Origin: Tumebacillus permanentifrigoris
GTDB taxonomy: Bacteria > Bacillota > Bacilli > Tumebacillales > Tumebacillaceae
Reading direction: 5' to 3'
Assembly (NCBI RefSeq): GCF_003148565.1
Contig: NZ_QGGL01000001.1
Span: forward strand, 305,792-369,791
Length of the DNA: 64,000 nt
The notes below the pieces were generated by a model. That model searched no databases. It had not been told where the DNA came from and saw only the letters and a program-made list of their open reading frames with translations. The position numbers and the translations under genes are program-made. Shown here piece by piece: positions 8,173 to 16,558 of this stretch. Positions within the stretch are counted from its first letter, which is position 1, and every line of letters starts with the position of its first letter.

Positions 8173-8748
8173 ATGCGTATTATGAATGAGATTCTCGAGT
8201 TCAACAAAGATTTCGTGGAACACAAGGAGTACGAAAAGTACAAGACCACAAAATTCCCAGACAAGCGGCTCGTGATCCTCTCCTGCATGGACACACGGCT
8301 CAGCGACATGTTGCAACGTGCGCTGAACCTCCGCAACGGCGATGCCAAGATCATCAAAAATGCCGGTGGCATGCTCACCCATCCATTTGGTGGGATCATG
8401 CGCTCGATCATCGTGGCGATCTATGAACTGAACGCCAACGAGGTCTGCATCATCGGACACCACGGGTGCGGCATGGGCAGTATCAACCCGGTCAACACCA
8501 TTGAGAAAATGAAAGCAAACGGCGTCCAAAGGGAAGTGCTCTCCACGTTGGAATACTCTGGCGTCGACCTCGAACGCTGGCTGCACGGCTTTGACAACGT
8601 CGAAGAATCGGTGCGCGGCTCCGTCGATATCGTTCGCAATCACCCGCTGATTCCCAAAAACATCCCAGTCCACGGCCTCGTCATCGACCCGGAAACGGGC
8701 AAGCTTGACTTGGTGGTCGACGGGTATCAAGCCCTTGAGCAAGCCTAA
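8173..8748 (+). CDS. Beta-class carbonic anhydrase (YtiB-like)
   Basis: 191 aa from the ATG at 8173, 7 bases after GGAG. Zinc ligands are Cys38 (in SCMDTRL, with the Asp40-Arg42 dyad) and the His-x-x-Cys pair His96/Cys99 in GHHGCG. Length and sequence agree with the YtiB-like group of Bacillales. It would interconvert CO2 and bicarbonate in the cytoplasm. It is monocistronic, with its own terminator. Confidence 0.93.
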   Translation: MRIMNEILEFNKDFVEHKEYEKYKTTKFPDKRLVILSCMDTRLSDMLQRALNLRNGDAKIIKNAGGMLTHPFGGIMRSIIVAIYELNANEVCIIGHHGCGMGSINPVNTIEKMKANGVQREVLSTLEYSGVDLERWLHGFDNVEESVRGSVDIVRNHPLIPKNIPVHGLVIDPETGKLDLVVDGYQALEQA

Positions 8749-8752
8749 TCAA

Positions 8753-8787
8753 AAGCAGACCTCCTACGCGGAGGTCTGCTTTTTTTA
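8753..8787 (+). terminator. Terminator of the carbonic anhydrase gene
   Basis: 11-bp stem AGCAGACCTCC/GGAGGTCTGCT, loop TACGC, then eight T. Confidence 0.92.
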
Positions 8788-8799
8788 TAACCGCTTTTG

Positions 8800-9102
8800 T
8801 TAGAGCAGCTCGTGCGCCCACCTGAGAAACACCGGCAGAGCGGTCTCCACATCTGGATGGACCTCCTCCTGCTCGGTGGTAAACGCCGGGAACTCCGTGA
8901 TGCGGTTGCGGCGGATGCGAACGCCAGCGTCCTCGATCTTGATCTCCAGAAAGCACTGCACGGGGTCGTCCTCGCCGGCGCTGTTTTCCAGAAACTCATA
9001 GGTGCGCACCCAGTCCAAGACGCGGACTTCGTTCGGGCGCAAGTGAATCACTTGGTCGAGCGACATGATCGTTTCGTTACCGTAGTAATGCAAGGAACTC
9101 AT
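8800..9102 (-). CDS. Conserved-looking hypothetical protein, 100 aa
   Basis: Acidic soluble protein starting MSSLHYYGNETIMSLDQ, with no signal peptide or membrane helix. The ATG at 9102 follows AAAGGAGA at a rather long distance, so an internal ATG at 9066 is possible. It shares a short divergent region with the GalT-like gene. I do not recognise the family. Confidence 0.6.
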   Translation of the reverse strand: MSSLHYYGNETIMSLDQVIHLRPNEVRVLDWVRTYEFLENSAGEDDPVQCFLEIKIEDAGVRIRRNRITEFPAFTTEQEEVHPDVETALPVFLRWAHELL

Positions 9103-9156
9103 GAGGGGTCGGTTCTCCTTTGTCGATGTGATCCGTGCTCTGTTCACTTCTGATTA

Positions 9157-9165
9157 TGCTATGAT
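9157..9165 (+). promoter_or_regulatory. Candidate extended -10 promoter
   Basis: TGCTATGAT, an extended -10, about 46 bases before the ATG at 9212. No clear -35. Confidence 0.35.
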
Positions 9166-9211
9166 AGTAGGGATAAAGTCTATCAATTCTGCTGACGGAA
9201 AGGTGACGTGT

Positions 9212-9976
9212 ATGATCCACCAAACGCATCTGCAATTCGACGCGCATCTCAGTCGACAAAAGCCGGAAAGCATTCGCAACCGCGCCACAGCTTGCCCGTT
9301 CTGCGTCCGTGACAGTTTGGAAGACATTCTGGCAGAGCAAGGCACGATCGTGCTGTTGAAAAATAAATTCCCTGTGTTGCAAGATACCTTTCAGACGGTG
9401 CTGATCGAGACCGATCAATGCGAATCCGATCTGTGGGAGTATGACCGAGATCATCTGCTCGCCCTGATTCGCTTCGGTGTGGAACAGTGGATGGCGATGG
9501 AGGCGAGCGGAGCGTATCGCTCGGTGATTTTTTACAAAAACCACGGGCCGCTCTCCGGCGGTTCGCTGCGCCACCCGCACATGCAGATCGTCGGGTTGAA
9601 GCATATGGACTACCGGGCGACGGTGACCTTGGATCAGTTTGAGGGCGCGGTGATCGACGCCAAGCCTGGCGTAGAGCTGAACATCTCCACGAAGCCGCGG
9701 GTTGGTTTCTTTGAGTGGAATGTGATCCTGCGCGACCGGGAGCAGCTCGACGCATGGGCGGTGTACATCCAGCTCACGGTGGACTATATGATGAACCATT
9801 TTAACAAAAACTGTACCAGCTACAACCTGTTTTTCTACGAGTTGGACGGGGCGCTGTATGCCAAGATCGTGCCGCGATTCCCGACTTCCCCACTCTACGT
9901 CGGGTACGGTCTCCCGCAGGTTCCGCAGAATTTGGGCGATCATGTGCAGGCGATGCAGGAGCGGTATTTTGGATAA
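9212..9976 (+). CDS. GalT/HIT-superfamily protein (DUF4931-like)
   Basis: 254 aa from the ATG at 9212 with GGAAAGGTGA upstream. A CPFC pair near residue 30 recalls the GalT zinc site, and GGSLRHPHMQIVG recalls the GalT/HIT active-site His-Pro-His. The HPHxQ arrangement suggests a nucleotidyl transfer or hydrolysis reaction through a His nucleophile, but this group differs from true galactose-1-phosphate uridylyltransferase, which is longer. The neighbours do not suggest galactose metabolism, so the substrate is unknown. Confidence 0.75.
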   Translation: MIHQTHLQFDAHLSRQKPESIRNRATACPFCVRDSLEDILAEQGTIVLLKNKFPVLQDTFQTVLIETDQCESDLWEYDRDHLLALIRFGVEQWMAMEASGAYRSVIFYKNHGPLSGGSLRHPHMQIVGLKHMDYRATVTLDQFEGAVIDAKPGVELNISTKPRVGFFEWNVILRDREQLDAWAVYIQLTVDYMMNHFNKNCTSYNLFFYELDGALYAKIVPRFPTSPLYVGYGLPQVPQNLGDHVQAMQERYFG

Positions 9977-9985
9977 GAAAGTGAG

Positions 9986-10008
9986 CAGGTCTGCGGACCT
10001 GATTTTTT
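9986..10008 (+). terminator. Terminator of the GalT-like gene
   Basis: Stem CAGGTC/GACCTG with loop TGCG, then six T. Confidence 0.7.
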
Positions 10009-10059
10009 CTAATTCACTTTTTAAATAGAGACCTATTCCTGTCCATTAACAAATCAATA

Positions 10060-10068
10060 TGCTATACT
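10060..10068 (+). promoter_or_regulatory. Candidate extended -10 promoter of the GNAT cassette
   Basis: TGCTATACT about 68 bases before the ATG at 10136, with no good -35 box. Confidence 0.35.
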
Positions 10069-10135
10069 TATTCTAGGAACTATTCCATTCTCCACTTGGG
10101 CTAGTTTCTAGTCACATGAAGGAGATGATCGAACG

Positions 10136-10360
10136 ATGTCGATGAAACCTCTTTCGTACAACCCTTCTGATGTTTTCGTTCCTTCGAAGGTAACAGGTGA
10201 ACTTGCTAAGTTTTTCATTGATGACCTTGCCGAACCGGCAACCCGTGAAGCGGAAGTCATTCGCGAAATTTTGAAAAAGCGCGCTCAGAGAAATGAACAG
10301 ATCACACGCACTACTGCATGGGCTACTTTTTCGGAAGTTGCGGCGAGTCGTGAGGATTGA
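10136..10360 (+). CDS. Small protein, 74 aa, possible antitoxin partner of a GNAT protein
   Basis: Starts MSMKPLSYNPSDVF after GAAGGAGAT. The mid-part (VPSKVTGELAKFFIDDL...REAEVIREILKKR) is predicted helical and basic at its end. It lies directly before a GNAT-family gene with only 13 bases between its stop and the preferred GNAT start. That order and size fit the antitoxin position of GNAT-type toxin-antitoxin loci. No sequence family is recognised, so the antitoxin role is inference. Confidence 0.6.
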   Translation: MSMKPLSYNPSDVFVPSKVTGELAKFFIDDLAEPATREAEVIREILKKRAQRNEQITRTTAWATFSEVAASRED

Positions 10361-10373
10361 GGCGACAGATCGG

Positions 10374-10919
10374 ATGCGTACATTCAATGATTTTGATTGG
10401 GAAGTCTTGGACCGTCGTAAACACGATGTCCAAGACTTTTCTTCTGGTTTCTCCGTTTTTGATGAACATATTCGTATTGACGCGATTCTTCAACAGTCGA
10501 ACGGACTCTCCCAAACGAGGGTTTTCACGAACGGCAAGCACATCCTCGCATACTACACCGCGAAATGCACCAAACTGCAAATTGACGATACCGAACAATC
10601 TGGAATCGGCTCCAAGGAAAAAACAGTACCTGCGATTGAGATTCCGATGCTTGCCGTGGATCAGCGTCTCCACCGACAAGGGATTGGCGAAGAACTTCTT
10701 CAAGAGATCTTGTATCAGAGCGTAACGATCTCTCAATTGGTCGGTTGCCGCTATCTGTTCTTACGAGCCATCAAATTGGAGTGGTTGATCCGTTGGTATA
10801 AAGATTTCGGATTCAAGGAAATCCCGTTCGAAGTGATCGATGAGTTTACGCAGCCGATGTCTTTTAAGTTACCGACTGTTCAAGAGTTGTCTGAAGAAGA
10901 GTTTGAATCTTTGTTCTAG
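10374..10919 (+). CDS. GNAT-family N-acetyltransferase, TacT-like
   Basis: 181 aa from the ATG at 10374 (a GTG at 10350 overlapping the previous stop is possible). The opening FSSGFSVFDEHIR and the acetyl-CoA pyrophosphate loop RLHRQGIGEELL (Arg101-x-Gly-x-Gly105) follow the plan of TacT/AtaT-type acetyltransferases, which acetylate aminoacyl-tRNA. IPMLAVD fits the conserved beta strand before the loop. A GNAT modifying another small molecule or protein remains possible. Confidence 0.75.
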   Translation: MRTFNDFDWEVLDRRKHDVQDFSSGFSVFDEHIRIDAILQQSNGLSQTRVFTNGKHILAYYTAKCTKLQIDDTEQSGIGSKEKTVPAIEIPMLAVDQRLHRQGIGEELLQEILYQSVTISQLVGCRYLFLRAIKLEWLIRWYKDFGFKEIPFEVIDEFTQPMSFKLPTVQELSEEEFESLF

Positions 10920-10980
10920 AGTAGGTTCTTTCTGACCAGAATGATCGTAGGCTAGATCAGATCGGTCATCAGGAGGACAT

Positions 10981-11124
10981 ATGAAAAAACCCTCAGAACC
11001 TAAGTATGTTGCAACAGGTGCACTGGCAAAAAAAATTCTACAAGACTTACAAACGCCCGCCTCTGAAAAAGAGCTCAGGGCTGTGCGCAAGGCGATTGCT
11101 TCAAGAAAAGAACGCAGAACATAA
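10981..11124 (+). CDS. Very small basic protein, 47 aa, third gene of the GNAT cassette
   Basis: Starts MKKPSEPKYVATGALAKK and ends SRKERRT; helical and strongly basic, without a signal or membrane segment. AGGAGG sits 4 bases before the ATG and a 15-bp-stem terminator follows the stop, so translation is well supported. It lies 61 bases after the GNAT gene. I do not recognise it; it may belong to the same cassette. Confidence 0.6.
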   Translation: MKKPSEPKYVATGALAKKILQDLQTPASEKELRAVRKAIASRKERRT

Positions 11125-11160
11125 GAAAGAGGAGGGTCAGCCGACCCTCCTCTTTCTTCT
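11124..11160. terminator. Bidirectional terminator
   Basis: Perfect 15-bp stem AGAAAGAGGAGGGTC with its complement, loop AGCC, between the convergent small gene and recQ. Confidence 0.85.
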
Positions 11161-13304
11161 TACATACTGCGTTTACAAATGACCGCCTTGATCGCGAAGT
11201 AATCGACTTCCTCGGGGAGGGCGTCCTTCAGCGGGCGGAGTTTCTCGGCACCGTGTTCTTCGATCGCGGCGTGGATCAGCGGTTCGTGCTCAGGGGCGAC
11301 GATGCGCGCCCAGTCGAGCGGATGCCCTTCGACGGCGGCGCGGATGATGTGGTCTTGGACGGTCTGCGCCTTGAGACTGCGCTCCGTGCAGATGTCTTCG
11401 AAGGTGCGCCCCGCTTGGAAGAGTTCGTAGGAGAGAAAGTAACTCGGGGTCTCATCAGAAGCCACCGATGCGCTCGATCGCCCCCCGTCCGCTCCGGTTG
11501 TGGAGGTCGACACCGCTCGCGGCTGGAGACCCTTTTCCCGCGCATAGGTGCGCAGGAGTTCGAGGAAGAGTTCGCCGTAGCGCGTGAACTTCGCTTCCCC
11601 CACCCCCTTGATGCGGAGCAGTTGGTCCTCCTCTGTCGGACAAGTATCCGCCATCTCGCGCAGGGTGCTGTCGGCAAAGATGATGTACGGCGGCACTTTC
11701 TCATGCTGCGAGATCTCCTTGCGCAGGTTGCGCAGGCGCTCGAACAGGTTGTCGTCGCGCTCGTAGGAGGTCTCGGAGCGCGGGGTGACGCGTTGGAAGA
11801 CTTGCTCCTGTCCTTGTAGGACGGCGAGTGCCTTCGCTTCCAGTCGCACCACGGGGAATTGTCCGTCGCTCAACGCCAGATAGCCCTCGGCGGTCAGGAC
11901 GTGGATGATGTCAGCGATCTCCTTCTCCTTGTACTGCTTCATCAAGCCGTAGGTCGGGAGTTCGTCGAAGCCGAACTGTTTGACTTTTTTGTTCGCAGAG
12001 CCCTTCAAAACTTGGGCGACCAGCGAGGCCCCGAAGCGTTCGCGCATGCGGCGGATGCAGGAGAAAATCATCTGCGCCTCGCGCGTCATGTCGCGCAGTT
12101 CGCGCTCGTCCTTGCAGTTTGAACAGATGCCGCACGGCTCGGGAATCTGGTCCTCGAAGTACTCGAGGATGGCATTGCGCAGGCATTGGGCGGTGTGGCA
12201 GAAGTCGACCATGCCTTGGAGCTTTTTGTACTCGCCTGCCTTGCGCTCCGGGGCGGTGTTGCCCTGCTCGATCAGGAATTTCTGCAATTGGACGTCCTGC
12301 GCATGATAGAGCAGGATGCACTCCGAAGGCTCGCCGTCACGCCCGGCGCGTCCGGCCTCTTGGTAGTAGGACTCCATGTTTTTCGGCATGTTGACGTGCA
12401 GAACGTAACGGACGTTCGACTTGTCGATCCCCATGCCAAATGCGTTGGTCGCGACCATGATCCGCACATCGTCGTAGAGGAATTGCTCTTGCCAGCGCGT
12501 TTTTTCCTCATCGGTCAGTCCGGCGTGGTACTTGCCGACCGTGAAGCCTTGGCCGCACAGCAGATCGTGGAGTTGGTCGACTTCCTTGCGCGTGGCGGCG
12601 TAGATCACGCCCGACTGGTCGCGGTTGCGGCGCAGGTAATCCAGCGTGAAGTCGCGCTTGTTCTCCCCGCGCAGAATCGCAAAGCGCAAGTTCTCGCGGT
12701 TAAACCCGGTGACGTAGGTGCTTTCCGGCGCGATCTGCAGCAGTCGGGTGATGTCACGGGTGACCTCTGGTGTTGCCGTCGCCGTGAACGCGGTGACGAG
12801 CGGGCGTTCCGGGAGCAGGTTGAGAATCTGCGGGACGGCGAGATAGCTCGGGCGGAAGTCGTGACCCCATTGCGAGATGCAGTGCGCCTCGTCGATCGCG
12901 AGCATCGAGACGGGCAACGTCTGCACAGCAGAGCGGAAGCGTTCGGTGTCGAGGCGCTCCGGCGCGATGTAGAGCAGTTTGTAGGCTCCTTGGTGTGCGG
13001 CGCGCAGGGTGTCATCTGCTTCTGCTTGGGAGAGAGAGGAATTGATGAAGGCTGCGGGGATTCCGATGCTGTGCAGCGCATCGACTTGGTCCTTCATGAG
13101 GGAGATCAGCGGGGAGATGACCAGTGTGATGCCAGGGAGACACATCGCGGGGATCTGGTAACAGATCGACTTCCCGCCGCCGGTCGGCATGATGCCGAGG
13201 GTGTCGTGGCCGGAGAGGATGCTTTGGATGATCGATTCTTGGCCTTTGCGAAACGAATCGTAGCCGTAGTATTTCTTGAGTAACTGCGTTGCATGGGAAA
13301 GCAA
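11160..13304 (-). CDS. recQ: ATP-dependent DNA helicase RecQ
   Basis: About 714 aa. Superfamily-2 motifs: Walker A TGGGKS near residue 45, DEAHCISQWGHDFR, TATAT, and motif VI QEAGRAGRDG. A four-Cys zinc site (C...CGICSNC), an RQC winged domain, an HRDC domain (LRNLRKEISQHEKVPPYIIFADSTL) and a C-terminal HTH_40-type segment follow. It unwinds DNA 3'-5' in recombination and fork repair. I favour a TTG start at 13304, 6 bases after GAGGTG; a GTG at 13313 directly abuts that site. Confidence 0.95.
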   Translation of the reverse strand: MLSHATQLLKKYYGYDSFRKGQESIIQSILSGHDTLGIMPTGGGKSICYQIPAMCLPGITLVISPLISLMKDQVDALHSIGIPAAFINSSLSQAEADDTLRAAHQGAYKLLYIAPERLDTERFRSAVQTLPVSMLAIDEAHCISQWGHDFRPSYLAVPQILNLLPERPLVTAFTATATPEVTRDITRLLQIAPESTYVTGFNRENLRFAILRGENKRDFTLDYLRRNRDQSGVIYAATRKEVDQLHDLLCGQGFTVGKYHAGLTDEEKTRWQEQFLYDDVRIMVATNAFGMGIDKSNVRYVLHVNMPKNMESYYQEAGRAGRDGEPSECILLYHAQDVQLQKFLIEQGNTAPERKAGEYKKLQGMVDFCHTAQCLRNAILEYFEDQIPEPCGICSNCKDERELRDMTREAQMIFSCIRRMRERFGASLVAQVLKGSANKKVKQFGFDELPTYGLMKQYKEKEIADIIHVLTAEGYLALSDGQFPVVRLEAKALAVLQGQEQVFQRVTPRSETSYERDDNLFERLRNLRKEISQHEKVPPYIIFADSTLREMADTCPTEEDQLLRIKGVGEAKFTRYGELFLELLRTYAREKGLQPRAVSTSTTGADGGRSSASVASDETPSYFLSYELFQAGRTFEDICTERSLKAQTVQDHIIRAAVEGHPLDWARIVAPEHEPLIHAAIEEHGAEKLRPLKDALPEEVDYFAIKAVICKRSM

Positions 13305-13391
13305 CAGAAACACCTCGCTTTGTTGGTTTTATTCTATGACTTTTTTAAGAAGGATGCTAGAGTGAAGTTATGACAACCGGCTTTTTTCCAT

Positions 13392-13425
13392 AAAAAAAAT
13401 CCCTCCACAGTCAGTTGTGGAGGGA
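13392..13425 (-). terminator. Terminator of uppP
   Basis: 10-bp stem TCCCTCCACA/TGTGGAGGGA, followed on the minus strand by eight T. Confidence 0.9.
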
Positions 13426-13434
13426 CAGACCCTG

Positions 13435-14253
13435 CTATCTCAAGATGAAAAACCAGAACACCGCCGCCAGTACAAATCGGTAGTACGCAAATGGCGAGAG
13501 TTTGACTTTGTTCAGCAACTTCAAGAACGAGACCACCGCGACCCACGCCACGACGAACGCGACGAAGAATCCGACAGCGAAGTACCCGATGTCGTCCATC
13601 GACAACACCTTGTACGATTTGTACAGCGAGTAGGCGCTCGCCATCACCATGATCGGCACCGCCATCAGGAACGAGAAGTCGGCCGCCGCTTTGTGCGAGG
13701 CCCCGGTCAGCAACCCGCCGGCGATCGTGGAACCCGAGCGCGAGAAGCCCGGCCACAGCGAGAGCATCTGGAACAGACCGATTTTCAGCGCTTGTCCGTA
13801 GGACAGGTCATCGACCGTGTCGGCCGTGACGCGCGGTTGGCGCTTTTCCGCATAGATCATCAGCAACCCGCCTGCCACTAGCGCCGCCACGACGGTGCCC
13901 GCTGAGAACAGGTATTCCTTGATGAAGTCATGGATGACAAATCCGATCCCCATCGCCGGGACGATGCCGAGGAAGATGTGTACGAGATTCAGTTTGCGCG
14001 TCTGCTGACTGCGCGCATTCTTGAGCTTTTTCAACTCGTCTAGATTGAACAGGCCGATCAACCGACTCCAATAGAGGATCACGATCGCGAGAATCGCCCC
14101 GAGCTGGATCACAACTTCGAAGGTCTCCGCTTTCTCCCCTGTGAAATTCATCAGATCGCCTGCCAAAATCATATGACCCGTTGAAGAGACTGGTAAAAAC
14201 TCAGTCAATCCTTCGATGATGCCCTCAATCACTGAAACCACATAATGATCCAT
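13435..14253 (-). CDS. uppP: Undecaprenyl-diphosphate phosphatase UppP (BacA)
   Basis: 272 aa. The two BacA signatures are intact: [17 protein letters not shown] near residues 14-30 and [14 protein letters not shown] near 167-180. Seven or eight hydrophobic helices are present. It dephosphorylates undecaprenyl diphosphate to recycle the wall lipid carrier, and gives low bacitracin resistance. GGAGG lies 7 bases before the ATG. It is monocistronic, with a terminator directly after it. Confidence 0.95.
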   Translation of the reverse strand: MDHYVVSVIEGIIEGLTEFLPVSSTGHMILAGDLMNFTGEKAETFEVVIQLGAILAIVILYWSRLIGLFNLDELKKLKNARSQQTRKLNLVHIFLGIVPAMGIGFVIHDFIKEYLFSAGTVVAALVAGGLLMIYAEKRQPRVTADTVDDLSYGQALKIGLFQMLSLWPGFSRSGSTIAGGLLTGASHKAAADFSFLMAVPIMVMASAYSLYKSYKVLSMDDIGYFAVGFFVAFVVAWVAVVSFLKLLNKVKLSPFAYYRFVLAAVFWFFILR

Positions 14254-14406
14254 CTGTGAGCCTCCAAGTTCAAATCTATGACCCCCTCAATTATAACGAG
14301 TCTCGTGTCGGTCGTCACCCGCTACGAAAAGTTTAGGCGTTTGAGTTGCCGGAATTGCTCATTTACGCAATCATAAGGTACGAGAAACCGAAAGGAGCGT
14401 GCCTGT

Positions 14407-15057
14407 ATGAAACTGCTGCTGTTGGGCGCTACCGGGCGCGTAGGACGGGAACTGCTCCGATTGGCGCTGGCGGATGGGCATGATGTAGTCGCGCTCGTGC
14501 GTTCGTTGGAAAAAATGGAGTCGGTATGCCGCGAACTGGAACGCGATGCTCGAAGCAACGCCTCGCTCACGATCCGCCAAGGCGATGCCCGTTCTCGCGA
14601 GGACGTCGGGCGCGCCTTGCTCGGTGTGGACGCCGTGCTCTGTTCGCTGAACACAGACGGTGGAACCGCCCTCTCCGCGAGCATGACCGTGATCGTGGAC
14701 GCGATGCAAGAACTCGGGGTGCGACGGATCGTGACGGTCGGCACCGCAGGGATCTTGCAGAGCCGCCTCGAACCGCATCTCCTCCGCTACCGTTCCAGCG
14801 AAACGCGCCGCACCTCGACCGCCGCCGCTGAAGATCATGAACGCACCTACCATCTGCTGGCTGCATCCAGCCTCGATTGGACGCTCGTCTGCCCCACCTA
14901 CCTCCCCGAAGGCCCCGCCACCGGACAGTACCGCGTCGAACGCGAAGTACTGCCAGAAGGCGGTTCGCGGATTACGACGGGCGATACGGCCGAATTTACC
15001 TACCGACAACTCACTCGCGACGACTTCTCCAAGTGCCGCGTCGGAATCGCTGAGTAG
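14407..15057 (+). CDS. NAD(P)-binding Rossmann protein (NmrA/YwnB-like SDR)
   Basis: 216 aa. Nucleotide-binding loop GATGRVGRELL at residues 7-17 follows the first strand. VGTAG and the absence of a clear YxxxK pair place it with the atypical, NmrA-like SDRs rather than classical dehydrogenases. GAAAGGAG lies upstream of the ATG. It is monocistronic and shares a bidirectional terminator with the convergent VOC gene. Substrate unknown. Confidence 0.85.
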   Translation: MKLLLLGATGRVGRELLRLALADGHDVVALVRSLEKMESVCRELERDARSNASLTIRQGDARSREDVGRALLGVDAVLCSLNTDGGTALSASMTVIVDAMQELGVRRIVTVGTAGILQSRLEPHLLRYRSSETRRTSTAAAEDHERTYHLLAASSLDWTLVCPTYLPEGPATGQYRVEREVLPEGGSRITTGDTAEFTYRQLTRDDFSKCRVGIAE

Positions 15058-15097
15058 CAAAAAAAGACCGTACAGGCCCACGCCTGACGGTCTTTTC
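15058..15097. terminator. Bidirectional terminator
   Basis: Stem AAAAGACCGT/ACGGTCTTTT between two convergent genes. Confidence 0.85.
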
Positions 15098-15119
15098 TAT
15101 ATGTACGAAATGTACGAAC

Positions 15120-15509
15120 TTATTGTTGCGGCGGTTGAACGAGCATGAAATCATTGCCGTAGAGGTCTTTGAAACCCGCTTGCGTGCCCCACATCTGATC
15201 TTCCGGTTCGAGGGTGATCTCAACGCCCTTGGCGCGCAGGTCTTCGATGTCCTTGCGTGCATCGGTGGAGTGGAAAACCCAACCGATGATTTCGCCAGTG
15301 GTTTGCAGACGAGCGTCATGCGTGCCTTGCGAGGTGGGGAAGAGATTGAATTCGAGTTTTTGGCCTGGGAGACCCATCGTTACCCAACGCTGGCCTTCAG
15401 CGAACTCGAAGTTATCCCTCAGTTCAAATCCGAGCTTGTCCTGATACCATTGGATCGCTTCTTCGTAGTCCTTGACCAAGATCTTCGCGTGTGTCAGTTC
15501 TGTAATCAC
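15120..15509 (-). CDS. VOC-family (glyoxalase/bleomycin-resistance fold) protein
   Basis: 129 aa from a GTG after AAAGGGGG. Two beta-alpha-beta-beta-beta halves are visible: VKDYEEAIQWYQDKLGFEL in the first and STDARKDIEDLRAKGVEI in the second, ending in DLYGNDFMLVQP. His7 and a Glu in KLEFNL are candidate metal ligands. The family covers lyases, dioxygenases and drug-binding proteins, and the specific role cannot be told. Confidence 0.85.
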   Translation of the reverse strand: MITELTHAKILVKDYEEAIQWYQDKLGFELRDNFEFAEGQRWVTMGLPGQKLEFNLFPTSQGTHDARLQTTGEIIGWVFHSTDARKDIEDLRAKGVEITLEPEDQMWGTQAGFKDLYGNDFMLVQPPQQ

Positions 15510-15708
15510 GAATAAAACCCCCTTTTACGTTTTGATAAGACAGGTAAAGTATACCATGCTCAACTGTGTAATCACAACGCGGGGAGTCTGTTAAGTTTCA
15601 CTACGAATTCTTTTTACATATTAATCTAGCAAATCAGAAAAAATTCGAACTCGTGAGTCTATTTCGCGTACTGTTTGTCAACGTAGAAATTCGACTGACG
15701 GTTATTCG

Positions 15709-15756
15709 AAAAAAATAGACCTCCCTATGTGCTGTCAGAGGCGCCAGGAGGTCTAT
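15709..15756 (-). terminator. Terminator of the candidate small RNA
   Basis: Stem ATAGACCTCC/GGAGGTCTAT (15715-15724 with 15747-15756), followed on the minus strand by a run of seven T. Confidence 0.8.
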
Positions 15757-15839
15757 CATTTTTAGTTTCTTCTTGGAGCCGACGCCCTTGCGGGCATCCT
15801 GGGTTGTGCCGACCGTAGATGCGACAACATCTGCGGTCT
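15709..15839 (-). ncRNA. Candidate ~130-nt small RNA with own promoter and terminator
   Basis: A minus-strand sigma-A promoter (15846-15874) starts directly after the upstream gene. The predicted RNA begins with a strong hairpin (15811-15838, 11-bp stem, loop TTGTCG on the RNA strand). It continues with a GCAA-tetraloop hairpin (GCCC/GGGC, 15784-15795) and ends in a 10-bp terminator stem followed by seven T (15709-15756). No good ORF is contained. The 361-base gap between the genes at 15509 and 15871 holds nothing else that I see. The family is not recognised. Confidence 0.6.
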
Positions 15840-15845
15840 TTTTTT

Positions 15846-15874
15846 ATTTTATCACACAGTTGTAAAAATGTCAC
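15846..15874 (-). promoter_or_regulatory. Sigma-A promoter of the candidate small RNA
   Basis: Minus strand: GTGACA (15874-15869), 17-base spacer, TAAAAT (15851-15846). The -35 box overlaps the stop codon of the preceding gene. Confidence 0.6.
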
Positions 15875-16554
15875 ATCCCTGACGGACGCTTTTTGCCTTC
15901 CTCGAGCTTCTCAATCGCTTGCCCGACGCGACGTGTGCGCGTCTCCTCACGCTTGGCCGATGTGATCCATTCGACGTACTCCTTGCGCTGCGAGTACGAG
16001 AGGGTGTCAAAAAGCGCCTGGGCCGCTTCATGACCTTCGAGCGCCATTTGCAGATCCGCTGGCACCTCGACCGTGCGATTCGGATCGGCGGGTGCTTTTT
16101 CACGGGCCGCCGCACGTTCCTTGCGGGTTTGCGGAGCCCCTTCGCCGTCGGTGCGCGTCTTGATCTGCGCCATCGGACGGAAGCGCAACGCCGACCATGT
16201 CTCGTCTAGCGAAACGATCGACACCCCGTCATACCCGAGTGCCTCCACCACCTGCCAACCCTGATCGCGGGTGATGTCCGTCTTGATCTTGCCGCTTTTC
16301 TTCGGGTAGCAGATCCAGAGCAGACCATCGGGCTTGACCGCGCCAATCGCTTGCGGAGCATGCTGCTCCAACTCCGCCACACTTTGCACAAAGACCTGCA
16401 CGAAGTCAAACGTCCCCGGCTCGTCCACTGCGGATCGCACATCGAAACCAGCGAGGTCGCCGAGCAAGTCGACGTACCCCTCTGGCAGATGCAGCAACAA
16501 CGATTTCCCGTCTTCCCGCATGCGCAGTTTTTTTACCGCGAGCTCGGAAGCCAT
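15871..16554 (-). CDS. YdeI/OmpD-associated (OmdA) domain protein
   Basis: 227 aa. The N-terminal half (residues 1-130) resembles a DUF3052-like domain (LHLPEGYVDLL...GLLWICYPKKSGKIKTDI). After a charged linker, the C-terminal third (VPADLQMALEGHEAAQALFDTLSYSQRKEYVEWITSAKR, quoted here as landmarks) is the OmdA/YdeI helical domain. It starts 4 bases after the deoD stop with no visible Shine-Dalgarno, so translation may be coupled to deoD. The biochemical role of this family is not established. Confidence 0.8.
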   Translation of the reverse strand: MASELAVKKLRMREDGKSLLLHLPEGYVDLLGDLAGFDVRSAVDEPGTFDFVQVFVQSVAELEQHAPQAIGAVKPDGLLWICYPKKSGKIKTDITRDQGWQVVEALGYDGVSIVSLDETWSALRFRPMAQIKTRTDGEGAPQTRKERAAAREKAPADPNRTVEVPADLQMALEGHEAAQALFDTLSYSQRKEYVEWITSAKREETRTRRVGQAIEKLEEGKKRPSGM

Positions 16555-16558
16555 GTGA

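Noticed and set aside
15709-15874. Known riboswitch class upstream of the VOC gene
   Set aside because: I compared it by eye with the purine, preQ1, fluoride, THF and c-di-GMP patterns and found no match; the terminator lies about 200 bases before the VOC start.
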